The notes under the pieces are model-generated. The model was not told the DNA's origin and made no database searches. It worked only from the letters and a program-made list of their open reading frames with translations. Both the position numbers and the translations under genes were made by a program. Below, in pieces: positions 1 through 8,373 of a stretch of 47,803 nucleotides of DNA (position 1 is its first letter; every line of letters starts with the position of its first letter). The stretch is from Methylococcales bacterium (lineage in GTDB: Bacteria > Pseudomonadota > Gammaproteobacteria > Methylococcales > Methylomonadaceae). Where the stretch lies: contig JAPLRZ010000054.1 in NCBI GenBank assembly GCA_026398895.1, positions 1 to 47,803 on the forward strand, given 5' to 3'.

Positions 1-363
1 CGAGGTTGAGATGGACGAACAAGGGTCTTATGTCGGTAATAAATCTAACCAACGCTGGCTATGGCACGCCGTTGACCATGCCACCAATACAGTGCTGGCT
101 TATGTGTTTGGCAAGTGTAAGGATGACGTATTCAAGGAACTTTAACATTGCTCGCGACTACACCGATGACTGGGGGGGCATATCAACGCCACCTAGACGA
201 GGATAAGCATCAGATTGGTAAGCGTAATACCCAAAAAATCGAACGTAAAAATCTAACAATCGCACATGGATCAAGCGGCTTACGCGCAAAACGTGTGCTT
301 CTCAAAACTAGAATTGGGGCATCGATACCGTTATCGGTTTACTGATTAACAAGGTCGTTGTGA
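1..363 (+). pseudogene. IS1-family transposase remnant (InsB-like), cut by the window edge
   Basis: The reading from about position 5 gives a stretch resembling the IS1 InsB DDE domain (EVEMDEQGSYVGNKSNQRW, then LWHAV...VLAYVFGK). It stops at a TAA near 145. A second frame (from about 148) continues with YQRHLDEDKHQIGKRNTQ and KIERKNL, the IS1 C-terminal block. A third frame carries NRTWIKRLTRKT and VIGLLINKVVV near 255-363. At least two frameshifts and an internal stop are therefore needed to read it, so it cannot make a working transposase. The start lies outside the window. No terminal inverted repeat could be placed with confidence. The family call rests on motif order recalled from IS1; the pseudogene status is seen directly. 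Confidence 0.75.
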
Positions 364-517
364 ACAAGATATTTATGCCTAATTGCATATTTCACCCACT
401 ACCAAACACCAGAAACCCTACCAACCACAAACGATTTAAAAGTCGCTTGCGATTGATTTGGAGAGATGGTATCTACGGGTTTATTAGCGCATCTTATCGC
501 GTTAGGACTTCTGGAGA

Positions 518-1672
518 CTATTTGTCTGAGTTTCGCTCTTCATGGTGATCGTCTTCGTTAGCAAAGCCAGGGAACGGTAGACCTGAGTCGATCTCCTTGA
601 TGGTCGGCATAACAACTAGGTCGTAGTCGCCCTTGACTTTGTTGGTGCAGGATGCTGGATACGGGTTATTAACCGTATCGCGAACCATCAGGGTATAGTT
701 GATCCAGAAATTCTCGTGCATACCGTGCGCAACTTTGTCCACGGAGAACAATTGATTGTTGAATTTATGGGTAGGGCCGCCCATCCAAAAGTTGACGCTA
801 TCGCCCGCCGCGATCTGCTTGGGCGAATCTTTCAGGCTAGCCTTACAGATATCAACACCAGCCAGACGAACCACCACCCTTCTGGCGCAACTATCCCCAG
901 AGAAATAGTAGGGAACAGGAGTTTGGACGCTCTTGGTTACGCCTGAAGCCAAATCAGGTTTGGGATCCGCCCAAGTTATTTGAACAGTGTTGTGATAAGG
1001 GGCTGCAACCGAAGAATAACCCATGGCGGCGATTTGATTGGCATCGTACTTGGCATTTTTAGCATAAAAACCATTGGGTCTCGACACATTGCTATTGAAA
1101 TAACCGAGATTACCTTGGAATTGTGCAAGACCGCCCAAGCTGGTGACAGGGCTTGAACCTGGCACGCTATTGCAAGTCGTTGAGTGACCAACCGTTGTGC
1201 AACTAGAAACGGAAGCGTGTACTAGCTCGTTTTCCAAGCGGGTGGTACTACCCATGCCGATTGGGTTGTCTGCGCCGTTCAAATTGGGTTTCTTGCTAGA
1301 GTCGGGAATCCTAGCCACAGATGGCTGCTCGCTGACACCGAGACAGCTTGCACCGCTACTGTCACAGCCAGTACTCATGGGAGCCATGCCATCGCCTAAG
1401 CCCTTCGGCCAAATCCAACTGTTGGCCACGACGGCCTCGGAGATGGTCACACGATCCGCCCCGACGCAGCCATGATTGATTTGGATAGCATCATCATTAG
1501 TGGGACGGGAAGGTGCCGTCATGACGGTTGTCGCAGTGGCGGGGGCGAAAGCCAACGCTTTTCCGCCAATGCCGCCATTCATAAAACTAGGATGCGCCAT
1601 CGCGTTGCCGCAGGCTAGGGCTAAGGCGGTCATCGCCAGACTGGAAGCTGAATTTTTAAGGAATTTGTTCAT
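518..1672 (-). CDS. Exported YcnI/DUF1775-like protein, possibly copper-associated
   Basis: The product is about 384 residues. I start at the ATG at 1672 because an AAAGGAG ribosome binding site lies 8 bases upstream; a longer frame to 1726 lacks one. Residues 1-26 form a signal peptide (basic MNKFLK, hydrophobic core, AMA cleavage), leaving a mature protein that begins with His (HPSF). An HGC motif follows in INHGCVGADRV. Several Cys (pairs near CDSSGASC, CTTVGHSTTC, CARR, DIC) suggest disulphides, and the C-terminus ends in an acidic, His-rich tail (EDDHHEE). An exposed N-terminal His plus HGC recalls the periplasmic copper-binding YcnI family, but the rest is much longer than YcnI and similarity is remote. 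It sits between transposon remnants with no operon partner. Exported: fairly sure. Copper binding: inference. Confidence 0.6.
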   Translation of the reverse strand: MNKFLKNSASSLAMTALALACGNAMAHPSFMNGGIGGKALAFAPATATTVMTAPSRPTNDDAIQINHGCVGADRVTISEAVVANSWIWPKGLGDGMAPMSTGCDSSGASCLGVSEQPSVARIPDSSKKPNLNGADNPIGMGSTTRLENELVHASVSSCTTVGHSTTCNSVPGSSPVTSLGGLAQFQGNLGYFNSNVSRPNGFYAKNAKYDANQIAAMGYSSVAAPYHNTVQITWADPKPDLASGVTKSVQTPVPYYFSGDSCARRVVVRLAGVDICKASLKDSPKQIAAGDSVNFWMGGPTHKFNNQLFSVDKVAHGMHENFWINYTLMVRDTVNNPYPASCTNKVKGDYDLVVMPTIKEIDSGLPFPGFANEDDHHEERNSDK

Positions 1673-2040
1673 TCCTGTACTCCTTTGAGAAAAGATAAAT
1701 GGGGAAATTTTTATTACACGTCTCACCGCCTAACCAGCGGCATTGCCGAGACGGTGTCATGCACCGCATATAGTAGGAGCAGTTTTTATGCCAATCATCT
1801 CATCAACCCTCGCGATGCCTCACCAGCCCTTATCATCTGGGAGTTTAGTGCATGGCTAGTGATTGCTTAGTGTGTAACCTATTTCAACCAATGAGTCATA
1901 TCCAGCATATGGTGTGGCATATACCGCATATTCGATTAGATCGACTAATAGAATAGGCTGAGGCACATCAATCGCAAGCGGTAATCACACAACCTTAAGA
2001 GAAACCATCATGTCTTTATCTATTCAATTACCCGATAACT
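1673..2040. other. Intergenic stretch without a recognisable gene
   Basis: This region upstream of the exported protein gene has no convincing coding frame. It must contain that gene's promoter, but I cannot fix one. Its right edge is the TA target site of the IS630 element. Confidence 0.5.
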
Positions 2041-2916
2041 TATAGCTAAAGTATAATAAAATGATTTAAAGAACGTGGGCAAACAAGTCATCAATAGAAC
2101 AAGCCTTTTGTCTTCGGAGGGCTTTGGACTGCATCCATTTATGTTCGATAGGATTGAGATCAGGTGAGTAAGGGGTAAGAAACTCGACTAGATGCCCCGC
2201 GTGTTCGATGAGTTGTTGGCTATCGGCACGGTTGTGAAAGCTAGCGTTGTCCATCACGATGACGCTGTTTGGCGGTAGTTTTGGGTAACAAATCTTGCGA
2301 AAAATACACTGGCGTTAATCGTGCCTGTGAATAACGTCACGGTCAGTAGTGTGCTTGCCAGTAACGCGCCCATGGCAGTTGTTCGACCTCTGGTGATGCC
2401 CATCGTGTTTACCAAAGCAACGTTGTCCGATAGGCGCGTAGCCATGCGTGCGCCGCAACTCGTGGGCGAAACCGCTGTCGTCAAGATAAACAATCGGTTG
2501 CTTAGCCGTCTGATAGGCTTTTATCTTGTCCTGAAAAATACGCCGTGCGTTTTCGTCCGCCTTCGGATGCGACAGTGTTTTTTTATAGGTGACTTTTAAG
2601 CGTTTCAAGGCATTGCCTATCGCTCGTTGACAGACTCCCAAGCGGGCGGCTCGTTCATATTGATAGGCATCAGGATAGTTGTCCACGTCTTGCTTTAAGG
2701 CTTCCATATCAAGCTTGGTGGTGGGTTTGGTTCGGGTACGCTGGGGTTCTACCTGCTTAGTCCAGCGCGTTATACTGGCTACGCCAATACCAAAACGCAC
2801 TGCTGTTTCTGCCCCTGTCAGCCCTTCTTGTTCTTTTATCGATAATACTTTTTGTCGGAAATCTAGTGAGTAAGTCATTGCGATATAAATAATCAAATTA
2901 TACTACTTTAGCTATA
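2041..2916 (-). mobile_element. IS630-family insertion sequence with TA target duplication
   Basis: The ends are inverted repeats: left TATAGCTAAAGTATAATAA from 2041, and right, read on the minus strand from 2916, TATAGCTAAAGTAGTATAA. The outermost TA on each side fits the TA target duplication of the IS630/Tc1-mariner superfamily, so the element proper is about 2043-2914. It holds one broken transposase gene on the minus strand. It is inserted into an IS982-like transposase remnant that continues at 2917. Confidence 0.85.
2066..2881 (-). pseudogene. IS630-family transposase, two frameshifts
   Basis: The N-terminal part (start MTYSLDFRQKVL, near 2878) has the HTH region typical of IS630 (TGAETAVRFGIG) and the first catalytic Asp in IVYLDDSGFAHELRRTHGYA. 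The reading then leaves frame after GQRCFGKHDG. A second frame carries RGRTTAMGALLASTLLTVT and LFTGTINASVFF. A third carries MDNASFHNRADS and LTPYSPDLNPIEHKW, which hold the second Asp and the final Glu of the DDE triad. All catalytic blocks are present, but two frame changes (near 2400 and 2260) break the gene. Programmed frameshifting occurs in some IS630 members, but two shifts make decay likelier. Confidence 0.85.
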
Positions 2917-3184
2917 TCCTGATCTTTCCCTATAAATTCCCCAACGATTTCCATCGTTATCACTTCTGCATCGCTTAGCTTGGTCTCAAAGCCTCGACTT
3001 CTTAACGGACTGGTTACCAATTCCGCATAACTATACCCATTCAACTTGAAGACACTGTGCTGATATTTTCAAAATTATAGTTAATTCAAGCCCTATAGGG
3101 ATTCAGAGATACAGCATCTTGAAAGGCAATGGGTATATCTGCTACACAGCAATAAACAATGATGATAAAGTCTTCTACTGGCAT
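2917..3184 (-). pseudogene. IS982-like transposase N-terminal remnant, interrupted by two insertions
   Basis: On the minus strand an ATG at 3184 starts MPVEDFIIIVYCCVADI. This is interrupted by a 102-bp palindromic element (3034-3135) and resumes as YAELVTSPLRSRGFETKLSD then AEVITMEIVGEFIGKDQD, up to the IS630 insertion at 2916. Removing the 102-bp element plus one TA copy joins the halves in frame as ...VADSYAEL.... The block LSDAEVITMEIVGEF is one I associate with transposases annotated as IS982; the family label is moderate, the transposase identity stronger. The sequence left of the IS630 copy (below 2041) does not continue the protein recognisably. Confidence 0.6.
3032..3137. repeat. MITE-like palindromic element with TA target duplication
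   Basis: The 102-bp element 3034-3135 is flanked by TA at 3032-3033 and 3136-3137. Its ends are imperfect inverted repeats starting TACCCATT: left TACCCATTCAACTTGAAG, right (minus strand) TACCCATTGCCTTTCAAG, with partial similarity continuing inward. No coding frame fits inside. The TA duplication and the exact in-frame restoration of the host transposase on excision show it arrived by transposition. Its ends differ from those of the IS630 copy next door, so a different transposase moved it. Confidence 0.75.
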
Positions 3185-3244
3185 GACGGCTCTCCGTTTC
3201 GTTACTTTCGTCTAAAAATAACGCTACGCTTCCGCCGTCATGCC
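3180..3244. repeat. Perfect 11-bp inverted repeat, possible IS-end hairpin
   Basis: GGCATGACGGC at 3180-3190 is perfectly inverted as GCCGTCATGCC at 3234-3244 with a 43-base loop. It overlaps the start of the IS982-like remnant. It has no U tract, so a terminator is unlikely. Function unknown. Confidence 0.45.
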
Positions 3245-3315
3245 TTCAACTCCTTAAATTAAAAGTCGAACATCGCGTAAAATTATTATTAGGTTTTAAA
3301 AGTAGTTATTTTGAA

Positions 3316-4094
3316 ATGTATGGAACGAGTTTAAAAGAAAGGCAAATGGATAATGCAATAGAGCATTGTATCAATAGTGAAGAAGAGTTGTTGTTGTATA
3401 CTTTATTTAGTTTAAAATCTAGTTTAACGTATGATGTATTGGAATTAGTGTGTGGAATGGGTAAATCTAATGCTAAAAGAAATCAAGGCATTGGTTTGGA
3501 AATACTGAGCAACACATTGACAACTATGGACGGAATGCTAAAACGTAACTTTTTGAATGTAAACGACTTTGAATGTTTTTACGGGTGAAAAACAACTGAT
3601 TATCGATGCAACCGAACCAGCTATTCAGCGTCCCTCTGACAAAGAACAGCAAAAAGAGTGTTACTCAGGTAAAAAAAGACAGACGCTAAAGGCAATGGAT
3701 CAACAACACCATCGAAATAAATAAAATATTTGAATCCTTGTTATGAGGGTAGTTTACATAATTATCGGTTATTAATTGAGAGTTTACTCCTGAATAAAAC
3801 TGGTTTGAAACCTTCGTTATAAAAGTAGATTTAGGTTATGTCGGTATTATTAAAGATTATTTGTGTAAACAGATTGCCATACTGCATAAGAAATCTAAAA
3901 CTAAGCCATTAACTGATAGTCAAAAAGGTGAGAATAAACTGATGGCTTCTGAGAGAATAAAAGTGGAACAAAATATTGGAGATTTGAAGCGTTATCGTAT
4001 CCTATTAGATAGACTTAGAACCTATCTTGTTGATTTGTAAGATGATATGCTTGGAGTCTGTGCGGGGCTTTGGAACTTTTATCTCGCCAACTGA
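3316..4094 (+). pseudogene. IS5-family (DDE_Tnp_4 type) transposase remnant
   Basis: Three segments line up with one transposase. The first (3316-3588) is the N-terminal HTH part (LLLYTLFSLKSSLTYDVLEL then VCGMGKSNAKR). Another frame (about 3590-3723) reads IIDATEPAIQRPSDKEQQKE then CYSGKKRQTLKAMD, containing the first catalytic Asp and the family's YSGKK block. A last frame (about 3820-4039) reads VDLGYVGIIKDYL, LHKKSKTKPLT and SERIKVEQNIGDLKRYRILL, with the later Asp and final Glu. A TAA sits near 4037, and part of the middle domain seems to be missing. The region is visibly AT-rich. Family order is from knowledge of IS5/ISL2-type transposases. Confidence 0.75.
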
Positions 4095-4105
4095 TTGCTT
4101 TATAA

Positions 4106-4303
4106 GGTCGCAACAAGTCTATTGCGAATTGCAAATCCTCAGGCAGTTTATCCGACATAAATAGTGTTAAGAAAATTCAGGGTTATGATAGCTTTTACCG
4201 TATTAGTTTAGATGAATATCGAATAGGTATTAAGCTAGTCGATAATGAAATAATTTTTACACGCTTTTCACATCTGAAAGAAGTCTACAAGTATTTTCCT
4301 TAA
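4106..4303 (+). pseudogene. Truncated RelE/ParE-type toxin remnant
   Basis: A 65-codon frame without a plausible start runs from just after a stop at 4103-4105. Its C-terminal half reads SVKKIQGYDSFYRISLDEYR then IGIKLVDNEIIFTRFSHLKE, ending VYKYFP. The pattern K-L/I-x-G-Y-x-x-x-Y-R-I-x-x-x-x-Y-R-I is the core of RelE/ParE-type toxins. The first half of a normal toxin (about 85-90 residues) is missing, apparently lost when the IS5-type element arrived, and no antitoxin gene is visible beside it. The fold call is from motif recognition and is moderate. Confidence 0.55.
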
Positions 4304-4357
4304 TTACGTCATTAGCTGAAATGTTGGTAACCTACAAATCTAAAAAGGATTCACATC

Positions 4358-4947
4358 ATGGCGTTACACGCACACTCTTATTTAACCGAAGCCGAATATC
4401 TACACGGTGAACAATTCAGCGATATTAAACACGAATATATTTACGGTGACGTGTATGCAATGGCTGGGGCGAGCCGTAATCATGAGCGATTATCAGGCAA
4501 TATATACTCGCACACTTAAAATACCTGCGCTGTGAACCTTTTATGTCGGACATGAAAGTCAAAGCCGATGGACACTTTTTCTATCCTGATGTGTTGGTGG
4601 TCTGTGATGATGAACAAGGCGATGATTATTACACCGAAAAGCCTGTGATTATTATTGATGTGTTATCTAAAGGCACACGCCGCAATGATAAAAGCCTTAA
4701 AATGTACGCTTATAAAACGCTGCCCAGTTTGCAAGAATATGTTTTAATTGAGCAGGATTGTGTTGATATTGAGGTGTGCCGCCGTGTGAATGGCTGGGTT
4801 TCAGAACATTATTTTTTAGGCGATGAGGTGACGTTTACGTCATTGGTTTTAACCTTCGCCGTCGCCGATATTTATGCCCGCGTCACTAACGAAGACATGA
4901 GCGATTATTTACAACAGTTAGCCAACGAACAGAGTGTTATTCCATGA
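4358..4947 (+). pseudogene. Uma2-family (DUF820, PD-(D/E)xK) endonuclease, frameshifted
   Basis: The ATG at 4358 follows an AAGGA site. The first frame gives MALHAHSYLTEAEYLHGEQF then SDIKHEYIYGDVYAMAGASR, a typical Uma2 N-terminus, and stops at a TAA near 4518. The rest continues in the next frame as LKYLRCEPFMSDMKVKADGH and FYPDVLVVCDDE, then VIIIDVLSKGTRRNDKSLKM to 4947. One single-base change near 4505-4515 explains the break; fuller Uma2 proteins are about 190 residues, as this would be. The usual Glu of the catalytic E-V-L-S block is Asp here (IIIDVLS). An internal ATG at 4543 could give a fragment lacking the N-terminus. The stop overlaps the ubiJ start (ATGA). Confidence 0.8.
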
Positions 4948-5561
4948 CTATAAAACCGCTTATTATTGCCACGCTGGAAAGCGCGATTAATCGCTATTTG
5001 TCCCTAGATGATAATGTCAGTAACATTCTCGCGCCATTAGTGGGTAAAGTTGTTGCTATTACCATCACGCCTTTTAATGAAACCATTTATTTATGCCCGA
5101 CAACGGATAGTATTCAATGCTTGGATTATTTGCCCCAGCCTGCCGATACCCATTTAACAGGTTCATTAATGGCGTTTGGTTTAATGGGCTTAAGTGGTAA
5201 ACCAATGAACGCGCTGTTTTCGGGTGAAGTCACTATGGAAGGCGACACCCGCACAGGGCGTAAATTTCAAGAATTATTTGATAAGCTGGATATTAATTTA
5301 GAAGGCAAGCTGGCGCGTTATACAGGCGAAACGGTCGCTCATAATTTGGCTGAATTTTTTCGTGCAGGTAAAAACTGGAGCAAGGAATCGCTGGAAACCT
5401 TCAAACTTAATACCAGCGAATTTTTGCAGGAAGAAACCCAAGAATTACCCGCTGTTCCAGAAGCTGACATTTTTTATGCAGAGGTTGATGAATTACGCAC
5501 AGACCTAGATCGTTTGCAAAGTCGGATTGAACGCTTGGAAAATCATTACTCCAAAAAATAA
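4944..5561 (+). CDS. ubiJ: UbiJ, ubiquinone biosynthesis accessory factor (SCP2 domain)
   Basis: The 205-residue product matches the UbiJ (YigP) layout. The first half is an SCP2-like lipid-binding fold (residues ~15-115, with TGSLMAFGLMGLSGKPMNAL and FSGEVTMEGDTRTGRKFQEL). A helical C-terminus follows, ending in a coiled coil (DELRTDLDRLQSRIERLENH). UbiJ is a cytosolic, membrane-associated factor that helps assemble the late aerobic ubiquinone pathway; its SCP2 domain is thought to hold the hydrophobic intermediates. The position directly before ubiB matches the ubiE-ubiJ-ubiB order of many gammaproteobacteria, but ubiE is absent here and a broken Uma2 gene lies upstream instead. The ATG overlaps the Uma2 stop by 4 bases. 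Confidence is high because of both domain pattern and neighbour. Confidence 0.88.
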   Translation: MTIKPLIIATLESAINRYLSLDDNVSNILAPLVGKVVAITITPFNETIYLCPTTDSIQCLDYLPQPADTHLTGSLMAFGLMGLSGKPMNALFSGEVTMEGDTRTGRKFQELFDKLDINLEGKLARYTGETVAHNLAEFFRAGKNWSKESLETFKLNTSEFLQEETQELPAVPEADIFYAEVDELRTDLDRLQSRIERLENHYSKK

Positions 5562-5604
5562 CAGCTTGATAAGCTTATGCTAATCAGCCTGACCGTATAA
5601 AATA

Positions 5605-5639
5605 AACCTACGAGGTCTTTGAGACCTTGCAGGTTTTTT
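5605..5639 (+). terminator. Hairpin with T run between ubiJ and ubiB
   Basis: AACCTACGAGGTCT pairs with AGACCTTGCAGGTT around a short TTG loop, followed by TTTTTTG. It looks like an intrinsic terminator or attenuator, so ubiB may be partly separated from ubiJ and have its own promoter in the roughly 50 bases that follow. Confidence 0.6.
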
Positions 5640-5689
5640 GCCAACAACTAACCGCACTCACCTAATCAGCTACTCAATAAAGGTAATCC

Positions 5690-7255
5690 GTGATTCATCC
5701 AAAAATAGTTTTTCGTTTAATTCATATTAGCTGGGTTCTGGTTCTGCACGGACTGGATGAAATTGTGTTAAAAACCCATTTGTTCCGTCCAATTCGTTAT
5801 TTAGCCATTTTTTCGCCGTATTACTGGTTAAAACGGGAGTCTGAACCGCGTGGTGTGCGTATTCGCCACGCACTAGAGGATTTAGGTCCGATTTACGTTA
5901 AATTCGGGCAAGCCTTATCAACGCGTAAAGATTTATTACCCGATGATATAGCTGATGAGTTGGTGAAATTGCAAGACCGTGTACCGCCGTTTGGTAATGA
6001 AATTGCGCGTGCGATTATCGAAAAAGAACTGGAGATGTCGATTGATGAGGCATTTGCTGAATTTGATCCTACGCCATTAGCGTCAGCCTCAGTGGCGCAA
6101 GTGCATACCGCCGTGTTACACACGGGCGAAAAAGTCATTGTTAAAGTATTACGCCCTGATATTGAAGGGCGCATTATTTCCGATATTGGCTTGTTGTATG
6201 AATTGGCAAAAATTGCGGAACGGTTTTGGGCGGATGCCAAACGTCTGCATCCTATGGAAGTAGTGACGGAATTTGAACGCACGACACTGGATGAACTGGA
6301 TTTAGTGCGCGAAGCGGCAAACGCGGCAAAAATACGTCGTAATTTTGAAGGATCACCGCTGATTTACATTCCTGAAATTCATTGGGCATACACGCGCCAA
6401 AAAGTCATGGTCATGGAACGCATCCACGGTATTCCTGTCGGTGATATTGCCGCTCTAAAAGCTGGCGGTGCAGACTTTAAATTATTGGCTGAGCGTGGAG
6501 TAGAAATCTTTTTTACCCAGGTATTCCGCGATAATTTTTTCCATGCTGATATGCACCCAGGCAATATTTTTGTCGATTTACCCGATAAATATATTGCGGT
6601 GGATTTTGGTATTGTTGGCACGTTGTCGCTGTCAGATCAACGTTATTTGGCGGAAAATTTTTTAGCATTTTTTAATCGTGATTATCGAAAAGTGGCAGAA
6701 ATGCACGTTGAATCAGGCTGGGTGTCTCGTGATACTCGCATTGAGGAATTTGAATCGGCGATTCGTAGCGTTTGCGAACCAATTTTTGAAAAACCGCTGA
6801 AAGATATTTCTTTTGGGCAATTATTATTACGGCTATTTCAAACCGCACGGCGGTTTAATATGCACGTTCAGCCGCAATTGGTGTTATTACAAAAAACGTT
6901 GCTGAATATTGAAGGCTTGGGGCGCGAGTTGTATCCCGAGTTGAATTTATGGCAAACTGCCAAACCGTTTCTGGAACAATGGTTTCGTGACCGTGTAGGG
7001 CCTAAAGCAAAAATCACGCGTTTGATTAAACAATTTCCTGAATTTGCCGAACAATTCCCTGAAATTCCCTCGTTACTGTACAAAGCCTTGGATAACGCTG
7101 CCCATAATCAGCACCGTGCCGAGGCTCAACAGCAAGAGTTAGTGTTGTTGCGCGAACAAATGGCTAAGCAGCATAATACCACTGTGTGGGCTATGTTAGT
7201 GAGTGCAACCATGATTAGTGCCGCGTTATTGTTCGCCATAAGGCTTGTTAATTGA
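5690..7255 (+). CDS. ubiB: UbiB, atypical kinase-like ubiquinone biosynthesis protein
   Basis: The product is 521 residues (typical UbiB about 545). It starts at GTG 5690 with AAAGG upstream. The family-specific KxGQ motif lies at residues 71-74 ([16 protein letters not shown]), the Ala-rich nucleotide loop at about 131-138 (ASASVAQV), and the kinase-like HADMHPGN and VDFG blocks near residues 285-310. Two hydrophobic segments near the C-terminus (about 495-517) anchor it in the inner membrane. UbiB is an ADCK-family ATPase needed for ubiquinone synthesis, probably by extracting lipid intermediates from the membrane. It follows ubiJ as in other gammaproteobacteria. Nothing is missing from the motif set. 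Confidence 0.95.
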   Translation: MIHPKIVFRLIHISWVLVLHGLDEIVLKTHLFRPIRYLAIFSPYYWLKRESEPRGVRIRHALEDLGPIYVKFGQALSTRKDLLPDDIADELVKLQDRVPPFGNEIARAIIEKELEMSIDEAFAEFDPTPLASASVAQVHTAVLHTGEKVIVKVLRPDIEGRIISDIGLLYELAKIAERFWADAKRLHPMEVVTEFERTTLDELDLVREAANAAKIRRNFEGSPLIYIPEIHWAYTRQKVMVMERIHGIPVGDIAALKAGGADFKLLAERGVEIFFTQVFRDNFFHADMHPGNIFVDLPDKYIAVDFGIVGTLSLSDQRYLAENFLAFFNRDYRKVAEMHVESGWVSRDTRIEEFESAIRSVCEPIFEKPLKDISFGQLLLRLFQTARRFNMHVQPQLVLLQKTLLNIEGLGRELYPELNLWQTAKPFLEQWFRDRVGPKAKITRLIKQFPEFAEQFPEIPSLLYKALDNAAHNQHRAEAQQQELVLLREQMAKQHNTTVWAMLVSATMISAALLFAIRLVN

Positions 7256-7299
7256 CGGTTGTGCTTTTATTTTTACCTCTACCTATTTTTTGATTCACT

Positions 7300-8304
7300 A
7301 TGACACCACGACCACCCGCCCAACTCATCGACCGCTTCGGCAGAGTTGTTGATTATTTACGAATCTCCATTACTGATCGCTGTGATTTTCGCTGTGTGTA
7401 CTGTATGGCAGAAGATATGACTTTTTTACCACGCGCCCAGATTTTATCGTTAGAAGAAATTTATGTGATTGCGCAGGCATTCACTGAATTAGGGGTAAAA
7501 AAAATCCGCATCACAGGTGGTGAGCCATTAGTGCGTAAAGACGCGCTCAGTTTGTTAAACAATATTGGGCAATTGGACGGTTTAAAAGAACTGGTGATAA
7601 CCACCAACGGTTCACAGTTAGACACGATGTCCGCTGCCCTGAAAGCCGCAGGTGTTAAGCGTATTAATATCAGCTTAGATACTTTGGATGCGGCTAAATT
7701 TAAAGTCATTACCCGCACAGGTGATTTACAAAAAGTGTTGGACGGCATACAAGCCGCTAAATCAACAGGCTTTGAACGCATAAAAATTAATGCTGTGATA
7801 CTCAAAGACAGGAATCATGATGAGGTTTGTGATTTAGTGCAGTTCGCGGTGGATAATGGTATTGATATTAGCTTTATCGAAGAAATGCCTTTAGGTGTAG
7901 TGAGCAAGCATGATCGCTCTGAAGCGTATTATTCCAGCTTTATGATTAAACAAGATTTAGCTCAGCGTTTTAATTTAATCGCAAGTATGGAAAAAACAGG
8001 CGGGCCGTCTAATTATTTCACCGTTGCTGATACCCAAACCCGCGTCGGTTTTATTTCTCCACACAGTGAAAACTTTTGTAGCACTTGTAATCGTGTACGT
8101 TTAACGGTTGAGGGGCGGTTATTATTGTGTTTAGGTAATGAGCATTCGGTGGATTTAAAAGCTGTACTGCGTGAGCATCCAAACGATACCAAGGTTTTGA
8201 AGCAAACTATCATTAATGCCATGCAAATAAAACCCGAAAAACACGAATTTAATATTCATGAACAGCCTGTGATTTTGCGTTATATGAATATGACGGGGGG
8301 ATGA
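7300..8304 (+). CDS. moaA: MoaA, GTP 3',8-cyclase (molybdenum cofactor)
   Basis: This 334-residue radical-SAM enzyme carries out the first step of molybdopterin synthesis, rearranging GTP to 3',8-cyclo-GTP. The N-terminal cluster is CxxxCxxC at Cys28, Cys32 and Cys35 (TDRCDFRCVYCM). The GGEP block is at 73-76. The second 4Fe-4S cluster ligands are Cys260, Cys263 and Cys277 (NFCSTCNRVRL...LLC). The protein ends in the conserved Gly-Gly (MTGG) needed for activity. The ATG at 7300 lies only 44 bases after ubiB, with no strong ribosome binding site. No other moa/moe gene is near, so the rest of the pathway must be elsewhere. Confidence 0.95.
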   Translation: MTPRPPAQLIDRFGRVVDYLRISITDRCDFRCVYCMAEDMTFLPRAQILSLEEIYVIAQAFTELGVKKIRITGGEPLVRKDALSLLNNIGQLDGLKELVITTNGSQLDTMSAALKAAGVKRINISLDTLDAAKFKVITRTGDLQKVLDGIQAAKSTGFERIKINAVILKDRNHDEVCDLVQFAVDNGIDISFIEEMPLGVVSKHDRSEAYYSSFMIKQDLAQRFNLIASMEKTGGPSNYFTVADTQTRVGFISPHSENFCSTCNRVRLTVEGRLLLCLGNEHSVDLKAVLREHPNDTKVLKQTIINAMQIKPEKHEFNIHEQPVILRYMNMTGG

Positions 8305-8310
8305 TAAGGA

Positions 8311-8351
8311 GGTCAGGCTTTGCCTGACTATGCAAGCAAAGCTTGCACTCC
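8311..8351. repeat. Two small palindromes of a dispersed REP-like family
   Basis: GTCAGGCTTTGCCTGAC (8312-8328) is followed by GCAAGCAAAGCTTGCACTCC (8332-8351). The latter is the exact reverse complement of the 20 bases at 15262-15281 downstream of lpxA. An AAGGAGGT sequence at 8306-8313 precedes it and could mimic a ribosome binding site. Confidence 0.6.
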
Positions 8352-8373
8352 AACAATTTCAAGCGAGTACCCA

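Noticed and set aside
716-1688. Plus-strand frames opposite the exported protein gene
   Set aside because: The minus-strand frame has a signal peptide and a good ribosome binding site; these have neither.
3180-3244. Hairpin as a transcription terminator
   Set aside because: 43-base loop and no T run.
8320-8373. TTG start of the aminotransferase behind AAGGAGGT
   Set aside because: The extra 18 residues are encoded by a dispersed palindrome, and the family N-terminus fits the ATG at 8374.
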